The notes under the pieces are model-generated. The model had not been told where the DNA came from. It saw only the letters and a program-made list of their open reading frames with translations, and did not search any database. Shown here one piece after another: positions 10,501-19,445 of a stretch of 64,000 nucleotides of DNA. The stretch lies in assembly GCA_032718475.1 (NCBI GenBank), contig JAUCBJ010002615.1, forward strand, positions 1 to 64,000, written 5' to 3'. This DNA comes from Nemertoderma westbladi (lineage: Eukaryota; Xenacoelomorpha; Nemertodermatida; Nemertodermatidae). A program made the position numbers and the translations under genes. Numbering within the stretch: the first letter of the stretch is position 1; every line of letters starts with the position of its first letter.

Positions 10501-10762
10501 TAGACCCACTGACGTCATTCACTATTTCAACGTCATCTTCTACAGAAGACAACCCATGCTTTTCATTGTTTGTTTTGAACAGGGATTCCAGACTTGGTCT
10601 TTCAATCGGCTTTCCGAATTTGACTACATCCTGAATGAGAAGTACTTTGATACCACTGCCTTCGAGGGTAAATGGTTTGTAATGTTTATTATCCGCTGGG
10701 CCTTTAATAACAGGTTCTGAGTGATTGAGTGGGATGTCAGCAAGGAGATTTTTGGAAGGCAT
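7559..10762 (-). pseudogene. NRDC: Nardilysin-like M16 metallopeptidase, intronless, one in-frame TGA, HxxDH
   Basis: One continuous reading frame of 1,068 codons on the - strand, interrupted only by TGA at codon 450 (9413-9415); before it are 449 residues, after it 617. Start ATG 10760-10762 has an in-frame TAG two codons upstream. It is nardilysin rather than insulin-degrading enzyme: GDxNS...YYQ, LHLPPQNKYIPHDF, EPWFGTQYGVEDI, FKIP/FRVPKAY-type, LGEEVSRNWQEI and KxLSFQVVGN all follow nardilysin. Family role: M16A zinc endopeptidase cutting before Arg in dibasic sites, also a scaffold in ectodomain shedding. Zinc ligands are present (His139, His143, Glu220 in ELKALDSE), as is the C-terminal LRTKEQLGY, but the catalytic base is Asp142 (HFLDH) instead of Glu. 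The long acidic insert typical of the family is reduced to a short patch plus seven Ser (87-93). Vertebrate nardilysin genes have many introns; none is here, so a retrocopy is likely. Either a young pseudogene, a polymorphic null, or a diverged inactive relative. Confidence 0.88.
9413..9415 (-). other. In-frame TGA in the nardilysin-like gene
   Basis: Codon 450 is TGA, between CQPYD and LWSDIAN; the frame on both sides is the same and the flanking residues align without gap to the family segment just before the 'EF' that precedes the TDP motif. In vertebrate nardilysin an Arg occupies this place (from memory of the family), and CGA to TGA is a single CpG transition. It is therefore best read as a nonsense mutation, but a base-call error cannot be excluded. 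Confidence 0.8.
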
Positions 10763-10771
10763 CAGCTAATT

Positions 10772-10848
10772 CTCTTGAACAACATTAATATACAACAATA
10801 CAAAAATCATAAAATATATAATTAATTAATTAATAATTATGTACGTAC
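10772..10848 (-). other. Possible 5' UTR intron of nardilysin-like gene
   Basis: On the - strand a donor-like AAG|GTACGTAC stands at 10848 and an acceptor-like TTGTTCAAG at about 10774-10780, giving a ~75-base AT-rich interval directly upstream of the ATG, with a TATTAAT branch-like word. If real, the gene has a non-coding first exon. The evidence is only consensus-like words, so confidence is low. Confidence 0.25.
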
Positions 10849-10904
10849 CTTATGTAGCTACAGTTGCTGTTGCATACCAACTCTTAAAATAAATAACACG
10901 TTCT

Positions 10905-11316
10905 AGAATATTGTGTATTTATTAAATATAATAAATGGCCTGCAGCGAACAATAATTCTTGCAATCTTTAAACGCCTATTTCTCAGCTGTTTCTCAGTGA
11001 AATTCAGATATTGCTACATATTTGGAATCCTTGCAACGCAAGCTTTCTATTGATGTGAAAAAAATTACGACTAAAGTGAAGAATGGCAATGATACAGAGG
11101 GTGCGATTTCGCAAAAGACACTTTTTAAAACGCTTATAAATAAAATTTAAAGGCGAAATCGAAAATTCCGGCTTCATGGTAACAACCACGGTGAGTTGAA
11201 CTAGTTGTGTTTCAAATTTCAAGCAATTTGATAAAGATTTGTAGAAAAATTAGGGGGGGGGGGGGGGGGGGGGGTCCGTGTCATCAGAAAATGACACTAT
11301 ATTACGGGTCATGGTG
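10905..11316 (-). repeat. Right arm of inverted repeat around the nardilysin gene
   Basis: Reverse complement of 7015-7422 with scattered substitutions and small indels; includes a 22-base G-run at 11253-11274 opposite the C-run of the left arm. The interval between the arms (7423-10904, 3,482 bp) holds the whole nardilysin-like gene with only ~140 bp spare on either side. Confidence 0.8.
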
Positions 11317-11332
11317 GGTCATGTGTCATTTC

Positions 11333-11492
11333 GATTTCGCCTTTAAATTTTATTTATAAGCGTTTTAAAAAGTGTCTTTTGCGAAATCGCACCCTCTGTA
11401 TCATTGCCATTCTTCACTTTAGTCGTAATTTTTTCACATCAATAGAAAGCTTGTGTTGCAAGGATTCCAAATATGTAACAGTATCTGAATTT
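11333..11492 (+). repeat. Third, partial copy of the arm repeat
   Basis: Matches the middle of the arm repeat (TTTCGATTTCGCCTTTAAAT through GGATTCCAAATATGTA). It shares with the right arm, against the left arm, the words TTATAAGCG, TTTTAAAAAGTG and CGTAATTTTTTCACATC, and also the ATCTGAATTTC end. It is thus an inverted duplicate of 10995-11160 separated by about 170 bp. Confidence 0.75.
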
Positions 11493-11849
11493 CGTTATAT
11501 TACTTGATTAGATAGTGGATTCGCACTTTTTCGATTGCAACTATTTTTATATAAGTTAAATTATTGAATTCAAATTAGCATTGATAGTTATCAATAATTC
11601 TAGAACAGATCAGTTGTAGCTAACTCATATTTCAGTTAAATAGCTAACTCAAAATATATTGGCCGACTAATGCAAATTAATACGGACAGTAGCTGCGTTT
11701 ATACTAAAAATAATAATGAAATACACTGAAATACATCAAATAAAGAGATAGCAAGTATAGAATAAGCGCAGTTTTCTAAAACGGCCTGATTTTTCGATGT
11801 TGCTAATATTGCGTTTTAAAATCGCCATAACTCGGCCAATAGTAATTTT
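11493..11849. other. AT-rich DNA, nothing recognised
   Basis: AT-rich sequence between the third repeat copy and the outer repeat fragment. No gene or transposon signature seen. Confidence 0.35.
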
Positions 11850-11945
11850 TTTGAAGTAAAATTGCTCTCTGGGGTTTTTTCACGTGCTCTTTCACATGAA
11901 ATCAACAAATCAACAAAAACTCTGAAATTTTTTTAAGATACATAG
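11850..11945 (-). repeat. Outer fragment of the arm repeat
   Basis: Reverse complement resembles 6917-7000: shared ACTCTGAAATTTTTTT, TTTCATGTGA, GTGAAAAAACCCC and GAGAGCAA at roughly 80 percent by eye. On the right side it is separated from the main arm by about 530 bp that include the third copy, so the right side was rearranged after duplication. Confidence 0.6.
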
Positions 11946-12354
11946 ATCTACATAAACATAATAGCCAAGAAAAATATTCACATCTCATTGACACTCTGGC
12001 AAAGTTTGGTCGAAATTGATTGTGGCCTGCTTTAGAAATAGGATTTTCTAATTTTTTCGAAAATATACGTATGGATCATGGTGAGTACTGCACATAATTC
12101 AAATTTTAACATGATTTCTGAACTTTAAGGCTCAAGACGGTCTCAAAAATGTATTTGAATCCTTCATGTAGCTGTTTTGTGAAGTACTGTATGTATCAGA
12201 TAACTGTATATTGCCCGTCTACATGCAGACTGCCATATAACATACAACACACCTTATATGACACAATATCTACCTAGCTGTGACCATTACACAATATCAA
12301 CTGTATGACACATCTCTTTTTCCGTTTTTTTTTTATTATTATTATTTTTTTTTT
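11946..12354. other. AT-rich intergenic DNA
   Basis: No open frame of note. A T-rich/ATT run lies at 12308-12354. Nothing else recognised. Confidence 0.35.
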
Positions 12355-12410
12355 AATGGGCAGGGCCTTGTCGCAGTTAATTGAGTCAATAGGGCGTGAG
12401 GAGTTTAGAT
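12355..12410. repeat. LTR-flank direct repeat, left copy
   Basis: GGGCAGGGCCT followed by a 31-bp block (12375-12405: AGTTAATTGAGTCAATAGG ... CGTGAGGAGTT) that recurs at 18590-18620 with one mismatch, just outside the other LTR. GGGCAGGGCCT also occurs near the end of both LTRs. It is much longer than a normal Ty3-type target duplication, so it may be a fragment of a related LTR or a rearrangement scar. Confidence 0.6.
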
Positions 12411-12421
12411 GCGAAGGGCCG

Positions 12422-12685
12422 CGCCAGAAGTGAGGCAATAGCGTAAGGAACAATGTGGTGAGTGAAGCGGGTTAACTATATTGATCAATTACACGAGTAA
12501 GCATAGATATATATATAACGCAAACACAGTCAGAAGAAGTAACAACAACAGATCGGTCATCGGTACGCAACACGTTCTGCTGTACCGGTACTACACAGAC
12601 AGACCTATACTTCTATCTGGTAGTTGGCAGTGCCGTCAGTACCAGGGATGGCAGATAGACGGGCAGGGCCTAAACCGGCTGGCGC
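12422..12685 (-). repeat. 3' LTR (264 bp)
   Basis: Identical to 18316-18579 except one substitution (AAGAAGTAACAAC here, AAGAAGTCACAAC there). The ends are CGCCAG and CTGGCGC, inverted to each other. A TATATATATAAC TATA-like box lies inside. The boundary at 12685 follows directly from the polypurine tract, and the one at 12422 follows from the PBS position in the other LTR. Confidence 0.88.
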
Positions 12686-12711
12686 AATTTCTTTTGTCTT
12701 TTTACCTCTGG
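12686..12711 (-). promoter_or_regulatory. Polypurine tract
   Basis: On the - strand the sequence just before the 3' LTR is purine-rich (AGAGGTAAAAAGACAAAAGA then AATT), the expected plus-strand primer site of an LTR retrotransposon. Confidence 0.6.
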
Positions 12712-13300
12712 GTATTTCTCCTGTTCGGTATACAACACAAACTATCGGTTTGTAACGAATATTACGTAATTAGGAAAGGACACGTACTTAACAAACGAAA
12801 ACAAATTCAAAAATATAAACGAAGCAATTAAACTAGCGTAAATAATATGTAAGCGCATAACTAAGATAGATAGATAGGGAGTTATGAGACTGCTAACAAA
12901 AACTTTAGTAACAAAAAAAAAACAGTTGGCTTTCCTAAGGATCGAACTCGAGACCGACAGGTTGCGGTTCGGGCGCTCTGCCACCTGAGCTACAGGGGTT
13001 ATTAAGGTCAACTAAATCAGTAGTAAATTTTACATGGTAAAATATCACTCAAAAATGATTGCGCTAAAAATATAAATTTGAGTTTATGACAACACCTAAA
13101 GCATGACCAAAACTATGGTGGGGTACAACGAAACAACCTAATGGTAGGGCGAAAGCTAGTTTAGAATTGGGAGTCCATTATAAGTCGGGTAGGACGTATG
13201 TAAGTAGAACAAATTCAGAACTGTGAATGGAACTGGAGACAGGCTGCGTTGGGGCGAGTCATGTGACAAGGTGCAACTGTCCGGGAACGTGGGAGGTGCG
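12712..13300 (-). other. 3' non-coding region of the retrotransposon
   Basis: Between the integrase stop codon and the PPT lie about 590 bp of AT-rich DNA without coding potential. The only notable item is a tRNA-like segment at 12940-13008. Confidence 0.5.
12940..13008 (-). repeat. tRNA-like segment with Pol III boxes
   Basis: On the - strand TAGCTCAGGTGGCAGAGCG is a good A box/D arm and CGAGTTCGATCC a good B box; a run of ten T follows about 12 bases later, like a Pol III terminator. The 5' acceptor (ACCCCTG) cannot pair with the 3' side (GAAAGCC) and the anticodon stem is imperfect, so this is a degenerate tRNA or SINE head rather than a functional tRNA gene. Confidence 0.5.
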
Positions 13301-15450
13301 TCAGGGAAACCCGTAGTATTGCGGAGGGCGGCGTTCTCTACGAGGACGGGTGTTGGGTGGGTCAGATGAAGAAGCACTGTGCAATGGCTGCTCAGGGACG
13401 TCGTCTAACTGTGGGGTGGACTCTAGGGCTGGTTGGAACGCGACAGGGGGTGCCACGCCGGGTGTAGCATGAGCGTGGAGTGTGGAACACTCATCAGTCT
13501 CGGAATCAGAATCCTCAGTGTATGACGTGGATGGCGGTTGGAGACGAGGTACAAGGAAACAATTGGCCTGGCGGACGCGGTATGCGTGAGCGCGGAGCTG
13601 GCTGCCCGCGAATTTACGAACGGAACACCACGTGTCATCGATAGCGCTGATGATATATCGTGGACGAGCGCCGGCACGGGGGGAATCGGCATATAAATGG
13701 ACGAGGTCGCCCACCTTGAGGGAGGTAAATCCTGGGAGTACCATAGGGTGGGGGGTCTTAGAGCGGGCGCTGGAGGTGTGGTTGGCTAGGCGTCGCTCAT
13801 GTTGGGAGGCTATGAGCTCGGTATCGACGAGAGGAATCTGTTCGCCCGTGTATTGGTCCCGCTGGAATAAAATCTCGCGGGCGGATAGGCCAGGGGAGCG
13901 TAGACGAGAGTTAAGGTTTGCAACAGCGATTGCGAGAGATGTGGATGAGAATGGGCCGCCAGTGGGACGGAGTCGGAGGAGTTCGGTGAGTAGTTCGCCG
14001 ATAGCGTGTTCGGCGACTGGGTTTTTGTTTACATTCTTGCGGGATCCGATCTCAAGGAGGAGGTGGTGGGATAGGAGGATTGGGTCGTTGGCGAGGGCTT
14101 GGAACCCTGGGGCTGGGTCGGTGCGGATGATAGCCGGGGGGCCACTAAGGGGGCACATGCCAAAGGCAAGGGTGATTAAGGCATCACGTAGGGTATCGCT
14201 CTGTTCATCCGGAAGTATAACGGCATTTGAGTACGACGATACCGTTTCCCGTAACAGGAGGATACGTTGGGAATGGCGGCGCAGGACGTCGGCAGCGAAT
14301 GATAGGCCGACAATGGGGGGCGGATCAATGGATGACTGGGGTACAGTACGCTTGGCGGCCATTGAGAGGGCGACGCACTGGTGACATTGCACGGTAATCT
14401 CATTGAGAGCGCGGTCGAGGTCCAGGGCGTAGAAATATCGGGAAAAGGTGGTACGCAGCTGGGAACGCGAAGGGTGTTGGAGTTCGATGATTAGTGAGGT
14501 TAGTAAACCAATAAGAGCAGAGCGGGGAACGACGATGATGTCATAGGGTGATGTGAAGGGACGCTGTCGATGGACTACGACAAGGCCAGAGGATAACAGA
14601 GAACATACGCCCAGGTAACGCTTGATATCATGGCTATGTGTATCGCGTCTGGAGGGACGGGTGCCGGATGCGAGGTTTTCGGCGACACGGATTAGGTCGG
14701 GGCACTTGCGTTGTGTGGTGAGCCACGCAGGACGACTGGCGTAAAGGGGACGGGGATTCGGGCTATCGGAAGCGATAAAGCAATTCGGGAGGGGGGTAGT
14801 GACAGTGTTAACGAGGGACATTGGGGAATGGTTGTCGTGTGGTAAGGAGGAGGGGGTGGTTGACTTTGCAACGAGACGGACAATAGGCGACTCTATAGCG
14901 GAGGCGACGAACGCGCACACCTGGCATGACTGTAGAGAGCACGGCTGAACGTTGCGGCTTTGGAAGTCTGCCGGGAGGTTGGTAGAACCCTTGATGTGGG
15001 ATACTGTGACACGGGCCTGGCTGGCGCTGGCGAGGAACGTCGATAGACGTGGGCTATTCGAATATGCGCCGCGGGACAACTTTTTGAATGCCTCGACACA
15101 GGGTTTACTGTCCGTGAGAACGTGTGGTTGGCGTGAAGAGGCGATAAGATATGGGAGGAAATGTTGAACGGAGGCCGCTATAGCGAGTGCCTCCAACTCG
15201 CAAGGAAGCCATGTATGTTGGTGGGCCTTGAGCTTGCAGGAATAAAACCCGGCGATGAGTAATTCTTTGGAACGTTTCGCGTAGAGGACTGCACCTAGAC
15301 CATCGACGGACGAGGCGGCGTCGGTGACAAGGAAGAGTTCGTCAGTAGGACGCGGGATCGTTACTGACCTGCAGGATTGTAGGGCGGCTTGGGATCGTCG
15401 AAATGTAGACTCGAGATCGGGGGTCCAAGCGACAGGGTCGCCGGCCTTTG
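13301..15450 (-). pseudogene. Retrotransposon pol: RNase H and DD35E integrase
   Basis: Frame C of the broken polyprotein, open to the stop at 13301. RNase H begins with FLVTDAASSVDGLGAVLY and runs through the CELEALAIA and VLTDSKP segments, ending at ADFQSRN. The integrase follows: a zinc-binding region with a C-x2-C (CHQC), then core Asp in FAADVL, Asp in IIRTDPAPG and Glu in VAEHAIG with 35 residues between the last two, i.e. DD35E. The C-terminus has a basic RPRRERRPP tail. The first histidine of the usual HHCC finger is not obvious. The coding start by ATG is meaningless here; the domain continues from the RT frame via a one-base shift near 15,448. Confidence 0.85.
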
Positions 15451-16065
15451 TTGGTGAGGAGGGCCTCGAGCGGAGAGATAAGGGCAGAACATCGGGGGAG
15501 TACGCGGGAGAGAACCTTGTAGGAACCGAGGAACGACCGTAGGTCGCGGACGGTGGATGGTGTAGGACAGTGGGATAAGGCGGCTGTGATATGTGGGGAA
15601 GCAGATAAGGAACCGCTAGACCATACCCAACCAAGGATGGTGGTAGTTTGGGGGCAAATGATGGTTTTCTTTGGGGACAAACGCAACCCGGCAAGGTGTA
15701 GGGCGCGGAGGAGGGCGGCGAAATTGAGGAGGAGTTCGGGGATGGTATCGCCACCGCAGTAGATATCATCGGCGAGTTTGACGACGGATCCCTGGACGAG
15801 GAGATCGCCGAGGACGCGAGACATCAACTCCTCGAGAGCCGTTTCGCTGCCGGGCATGCCCATGGCACAGCGGCGGTAGACACGGACACCACGAAATGGT
15901 GTGGATACGCCGCAGAAACGCATGGAGTTGCGATGGAGTGGGATTTGGTAAAAGGCGCTCGTGAGGTCTGCCTTAACGAGGAACTTGAACCGACCCAGGG
16001 CTCGAATGGTGGATTCAACATCTGGGAGGAGTGCGGGTTGGGGCTTACAATACTGGGCAATCTCG
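15345..16065 (-). pseudogene. Retrotransposon reverse transcriptase core
   Basis: Frame B carries the RT fingers/palm: ADLTSAFYQIPLH, MRFCGVSTPFRGVRVYRR, AMGMPGSE, and the catalytic box LADDIYCGGDT, then LRLSPKKT and the connection RDLRSFLGSYK. The catalytic motif is A-D-D instead of the usual Y-x-D-D of Ty3/gypsy elements; I recall similar A-D-D boxes in some marine invertebrate elements, so this may be a group trait. It is out of frame with both the upstream gag-protease part and the downstream RNase H part. Confidence 0.82.
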
Positions 16066-18205
16066 CCGTAACGAGCCGAGTTCCTCCATTGGGTTTATCG
16101 ACAAGGAAGCTTGGGTTCAAGTACTCTATGGTGACACCGGCTAGTTCTGGGCGAATGAAGACGCCAAGCCGCTCGAGAGAGTCAAACTTCTCCTGCAGTT
16201 CAACGAGTCGGTCACGGGAGTATTGCGGTACATGACCCTTACGTTGAGGTGGCAACGTAGGGGTCACGTTGACGACAGCTTCGAATGGGCCGGCAGACCC
16301 ATTGTATCCGGGATACGTGGGATCGAAGACGTCAGAAAACTCCTCGAGTAGATCGTGGAAGGCAGCACGCTCACGGTAAGAGAGGATGCCCTGTGGGTCG
16401 ATCTGGACTGCCTTTATAGGTGGAGGGTCATGGGAGACAACGGAAGCAGAGCGGATTTCGGGACAGGGTAAGGACTGTTCAAGTTGTTTCATGGGGGTAG
16501 CTGCAGTGGGTAGGGCGGAGCAGACATGGGAGTTCCGTTGAATGAAGATGGGGTAGGGAGCAGAGTTTGGAATGGTAATGGAACCGGCTGCGGGTTGGAG
16601 CTGCATGGGGGGGAACCACGGCTTGGGGGGAGTTACGTGCGACCGTTGGTTAATCACATGGGGTGTCACAAGGAGAGAGTCGGAATCCGAGAGATGGGCT
16701 GGAAGCTGTAATGTGAGGGCGTCGCCGGGGAGAAGAATGGACGATCGTATGGGGGCGCGCAGAATCTGGGTCGTCGTCCGACGGATAGTGGGTCGGGGAT
16801 GACCTGCCGGGGGGTACCGGATGGAACTGCCATCCGCGAAGGTAATCAGCGACTGGGCCGGACGGATACCAATATCATTGGTGGATAGGAACGGAACGCC
16901 AGCGAGTAGGGGAACGTTGAGGCTGTCGACAACGAGTCCACGGAAGCTAAACTGAAGGTCGTTATGGGTGAGGGAGAAGGAACTCTCCCCAACTACACCT
17001 GAAACAGGGGAACCGTCGGCCCCGATCGGGATCTGGCGGGACCCACGCGAGATCGGAACGCCGAGTCGGAGTGCAGCGTCGTGTGAAATGAGGTCGGATT
17101 CGGCGCCGCAATCGAGGAGAACCTGGATGGGTTTACCTTTATAACGCGCTGTAAAGGTGGGACTCGGGCGTACAGCGACGATATTAACCGTCGGATCGGG
17201 AGGTGGACTGGCAACAGAGTCGTTATCGTTATCCAGTTGTTCATAGAAAGCGTCGTTGTCGTTGTCGCCATCGACGTAGACGAGATGGGCACGTGAGATA
17301 AAGCGCTTGTCAGCAGGGGGAAGGAATGGGCATGCACTGAGAAAGTGGTTGGTGGGAGTGCGTTTAGTCTGGGAGCAGAGGGGACACCGGCGAACGGAAC
17401 GGGAAAGTCCGCGGCCTGTGGGACTCGGACCGAGACCTGAGGATGTAGGTGGGGTCCGACGCGTCTGGGCACGGAAGGTACGCACTTCCGTGGCAGTGTG
17501 GAGCTCGTTGAGAAGAGACGACAGAGCCTGGGAGATCTCGGGTTTGATACTGGCCAGCGTACGGGACCGGAGCTCCGCGCCATACCGTTGTTGAACCAAT
17601 CGAGGGAGATCCGGGTGGATAAGGCGGAGCCATATGAGTACAACGAAGTTCTCGAGAGAGGGGGACAGCTCCTCGTCGTCATCGGGGAGAATTCCGTGGT
17701 GGGAAATTCCACCGTCCCGTCGGAGTAAATTATCGTCCACGAAAGCCGATAAACGCTGGAAGAGGTCTTCGGGGCGCTCCTCGTGAAGGAGGGAGATATC
17801 GGAGAAGGAGAGGAAATGAGCTCCAGTCGCTTGGAAGCCGTAATGGAGGCGTATGGCCTGCCATATGGAGGGCAAGGACGTGGAGTCTCGAATGATCGAG
17901 TTACGTGCGATAACGGGGGCGTAATTGGCGATCTGACCGAGCATAAGATCTAGAGCCGTGGTCTTTTGAAGGGCAGTACGGCGGTCGGCTGGGACCACAG
18001 TGTCCGGGTCGTCGGCAAAACCGCGGAAGGGTATAGCGCGGGTGTGGCGCAACCAGGTTGTGCCCGGGACCGTAAACTGCGCAAATTGAGGTTGGAGCGC
18101 AAGCGAATAAGTTATGTTGTGGCGCCAAACCTCAAAGGAGTTGATCGTCTCAGATTTATTGAGTGGAGCCAGCTTGGGGGGCTTCAGTGAGCCGTTAAAC
18201 GCCAT
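16060..18205 (-). pseudogene. Retrotransposon gag, protease and N-terminal RT
   Basis: Frame A, likely start ATG at 18203-18205 (MAFNGSLKPPKL). Gag-like region with a CPLC...H...C knuckle (C-x2-C-x9-H-x4-C) followed by FLPPADKR. The aspartic protease follows with LLDCGAESDLIS, where D-C-G-A replaces the usual D-T/S-G-A. Next comes the RT N-terminus, GVIxxVxx-type spacing with IEYLNPSFLVDKPNGGTRLV. The frame departs from RT immediately after this, near 16,065, and the continuing open frame down to 15,824 is out-of-frame noise. Role: Gag packages the RNA and the protease cuts the polyprotein. Confidence 0.82.
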
Positions 18206-18300
18206 GATAACGGTAAGTAGGTAGCGTAAGTCTGTGACGTAAGGAGGGCTGAGTGGATGGATCTGTTGTTGTAGTAGATGGCGAGGAGTGGGAAACGAAG

Positions 18301-18315
18301 CACACGGTGACACCA
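18301..18315 (-). promoter_or_regulatory. Primer-binding site
   Basis: Immediately inside the 5' LTR the - strand reads TGGTGTCACCGTGTG. TGG complements the CCA end of a tRNA, the standard minus-strand primer site; the matching tRNA species is not identified. The position fixes the LTR edge at 18316. Confidence 0.6.
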
Positions 18316-18579
18316 CGCCAGAAGTGAGGCAATAGCGTAAGGAACAATGTGGTGAGTGAAGCGGGTTAACTATATTGATCAATTACACGAGTAAGCATAG
18401 ATATATATATAACGCAAACACAGTCAGAAGAAGTCACAACAACAGATCGGTCATCGGTACGCAACACGTTCTGCTGTACCGGTACTACACAGACAGACCT
18501 ATACTTCTATCTGGTAGTTGGCAGTGCCGTCAGTACCAGGGATGGCAGATAGACGGGCAGGGCCTAAACCGGCTGGCGC
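18316..18579 (-). repeat. 5' LTR (264 bp)
   Basis: One mismatch from the LTR at 12422-12685. It contains the TATATATATAAC box that probably drives - strand transcription of the element. Confidence 0.88.
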
Positions 18580-18589
18580 CGAGTCATTG

Positions 18590-18620
18590 AGTTAATTGAG
18601 TCAATAGGACGTGAGGAGTT
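18590..18620. repeat. LTR-flank direct repeat, right copy
   Basis: 31-bp block matching 12375-12405 with one mismatch (AATAGGACG versus AATAGGGCG), ten bases beyond the 5' LTR. See the left copy. Confidence 0.6.
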
Positions 18621-18839
18621 CAGGATTTTTCATCCATGAAGAATTGTCGTTGTCTGCAAACCCTGTTGGAGTGGCGAAGTCTTTGCTCCGGCAACGTTGA
18701 TGTACTACTACAGTAGGTTTGGTGGCTGCCGTTGACTTACGTGTGGGTGTGGATAGTCCATCTGGTGTCCGTGGGCCGATAGATGTGGATGGCTGTTGCA
18801 TTTTAGGTGTTGCTAGGTTGTTGTTAAATGTTAACTATA

Positions 18840-19445
18840 CCTTGAGATCTCGTATGGGTTGGAATATATATTGGTATAGGTGTTGGCTACTGGTGGCTGC
18901 AACGGTATTGGTATCACAGGTATTTATTGGTGGGTGTCGTAAGAGAGCTAGCTGGATTGCATGTGTTACAAGCGTATCAGCCGGTCTCATGGGTGGAACC
19001 AGATTTGGTGTATGTGCGTTACAGCCTGAGGTCGAATTAAGCATCAATTACGTCGTAATTTCTTGCCATTTGGGGAACTAAATGATATAATAGCGGTTTG
19101 GTTGAGTGTTAACTATGGTGCCATCATGACACCAATGCTTAGTAATAGCATCTTGCACCCAAACTCGTGTACCACTAGCAGTTTGTTTAGTGGTTTGGAA
19201 TGAGTGTTGTATTGATCTTGGCGTATTTCTTTCCTGTGATTGGATGTAGCTTGGCGCTCGATACGATTATTGAAGTCAATAGCGGAAGCAAGCTCATGTC
19301 TTGGAAGGAGTTCCCGGAGGCGTGACCCCATAAGTTTGTCCGATGGAGCCACACCACCATCGCTGTTGGAATTCCGTAACGCAATTAAACCCTGGGTATG
19401 TTAGCGTATTCAATTCCGCTAACCAGGCCCACACAGAGTTGGCTT
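18840..19445 (-). pseudogene. Integrase C-terminal region, decayed
   Basis: The - strand reading contains SDKLMGSRLRELLPRHE, a typical post-core gypsy segment ('S...L.GR.LR..LP'), then QYNTHSKPLNKL, and in a shifted frame GTRVWVQDAITKHW followed by NRYYII, the usual 'G..V.VQ...TK.W...G.IV...P.R.Y' chromodomain-proximal/GPY region. At least two frameshifts and an in-frame stop. The remaining - strand frame at 18,601-18,801 may be its C-terminal tail. Confidence 0.7.

Larger units (their letters stand above)
12422..18579 (-). mobile_element. Young Ty3/gypsy-type LTR retrotransposon, frameshifted
   Basis: Complete structure on the - strand: 5' LTR 18316-18579, PBS, gag, protease, RT, RNase H, integrase, 3' non-coding region, PPT, 3' LTR 12422-12685. 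RT before integrase gives the Ty3/gypsy domain order. The LTRs differ at one base in 264, so the insertion is recent, yet the polyprotein frame is broken twice (about 16,065 and 15,448). No 4-6-bp target duplication is visible next to the LTRs. The GC-rich interior contrasts with the AT-rich surroundings. Confidence 0.88.

Noticed and set aside
7559-10762. Insulin-degrading enzyme instead of nardilysin
   Set aside because: The segments EPWFGTQYGVEDI, LHLPPQNKYIPHDF, LGEEVSRNWQEI and the place of the variable insert before the zinc site follow nardilysin better than insulin-degrading enzyme.
12481-12831. + strand open frame starting MINYTSKHRYIYNANT, also at 18,375
   Set aside because: It lies within both LTRs and is explained by the LTR duplication; no gene is implied.
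12940-13008. Functional tRNA gene
   Set aside because: Pol III boxes are good, but acceptor and anticodon stems do not pair. The same holds for the + strand segment at 6,497-6,565.
13632-14384. + strand open frame of 250 codons and similar frames within 13.3-18.4 kb
   Set aside because: These are antisense shadows of the GC-rich retrotransposon polyprotein; their translation is Arg/Gly-rich and resembles nothing.
15824-16060. Continuation of the gag-protease frame to 15,824 as real protein
   Set aside because: After about 16,065 the recognisable RT motifs move to another frame, so the Ser/Pro-rich tail in this frame is noise.
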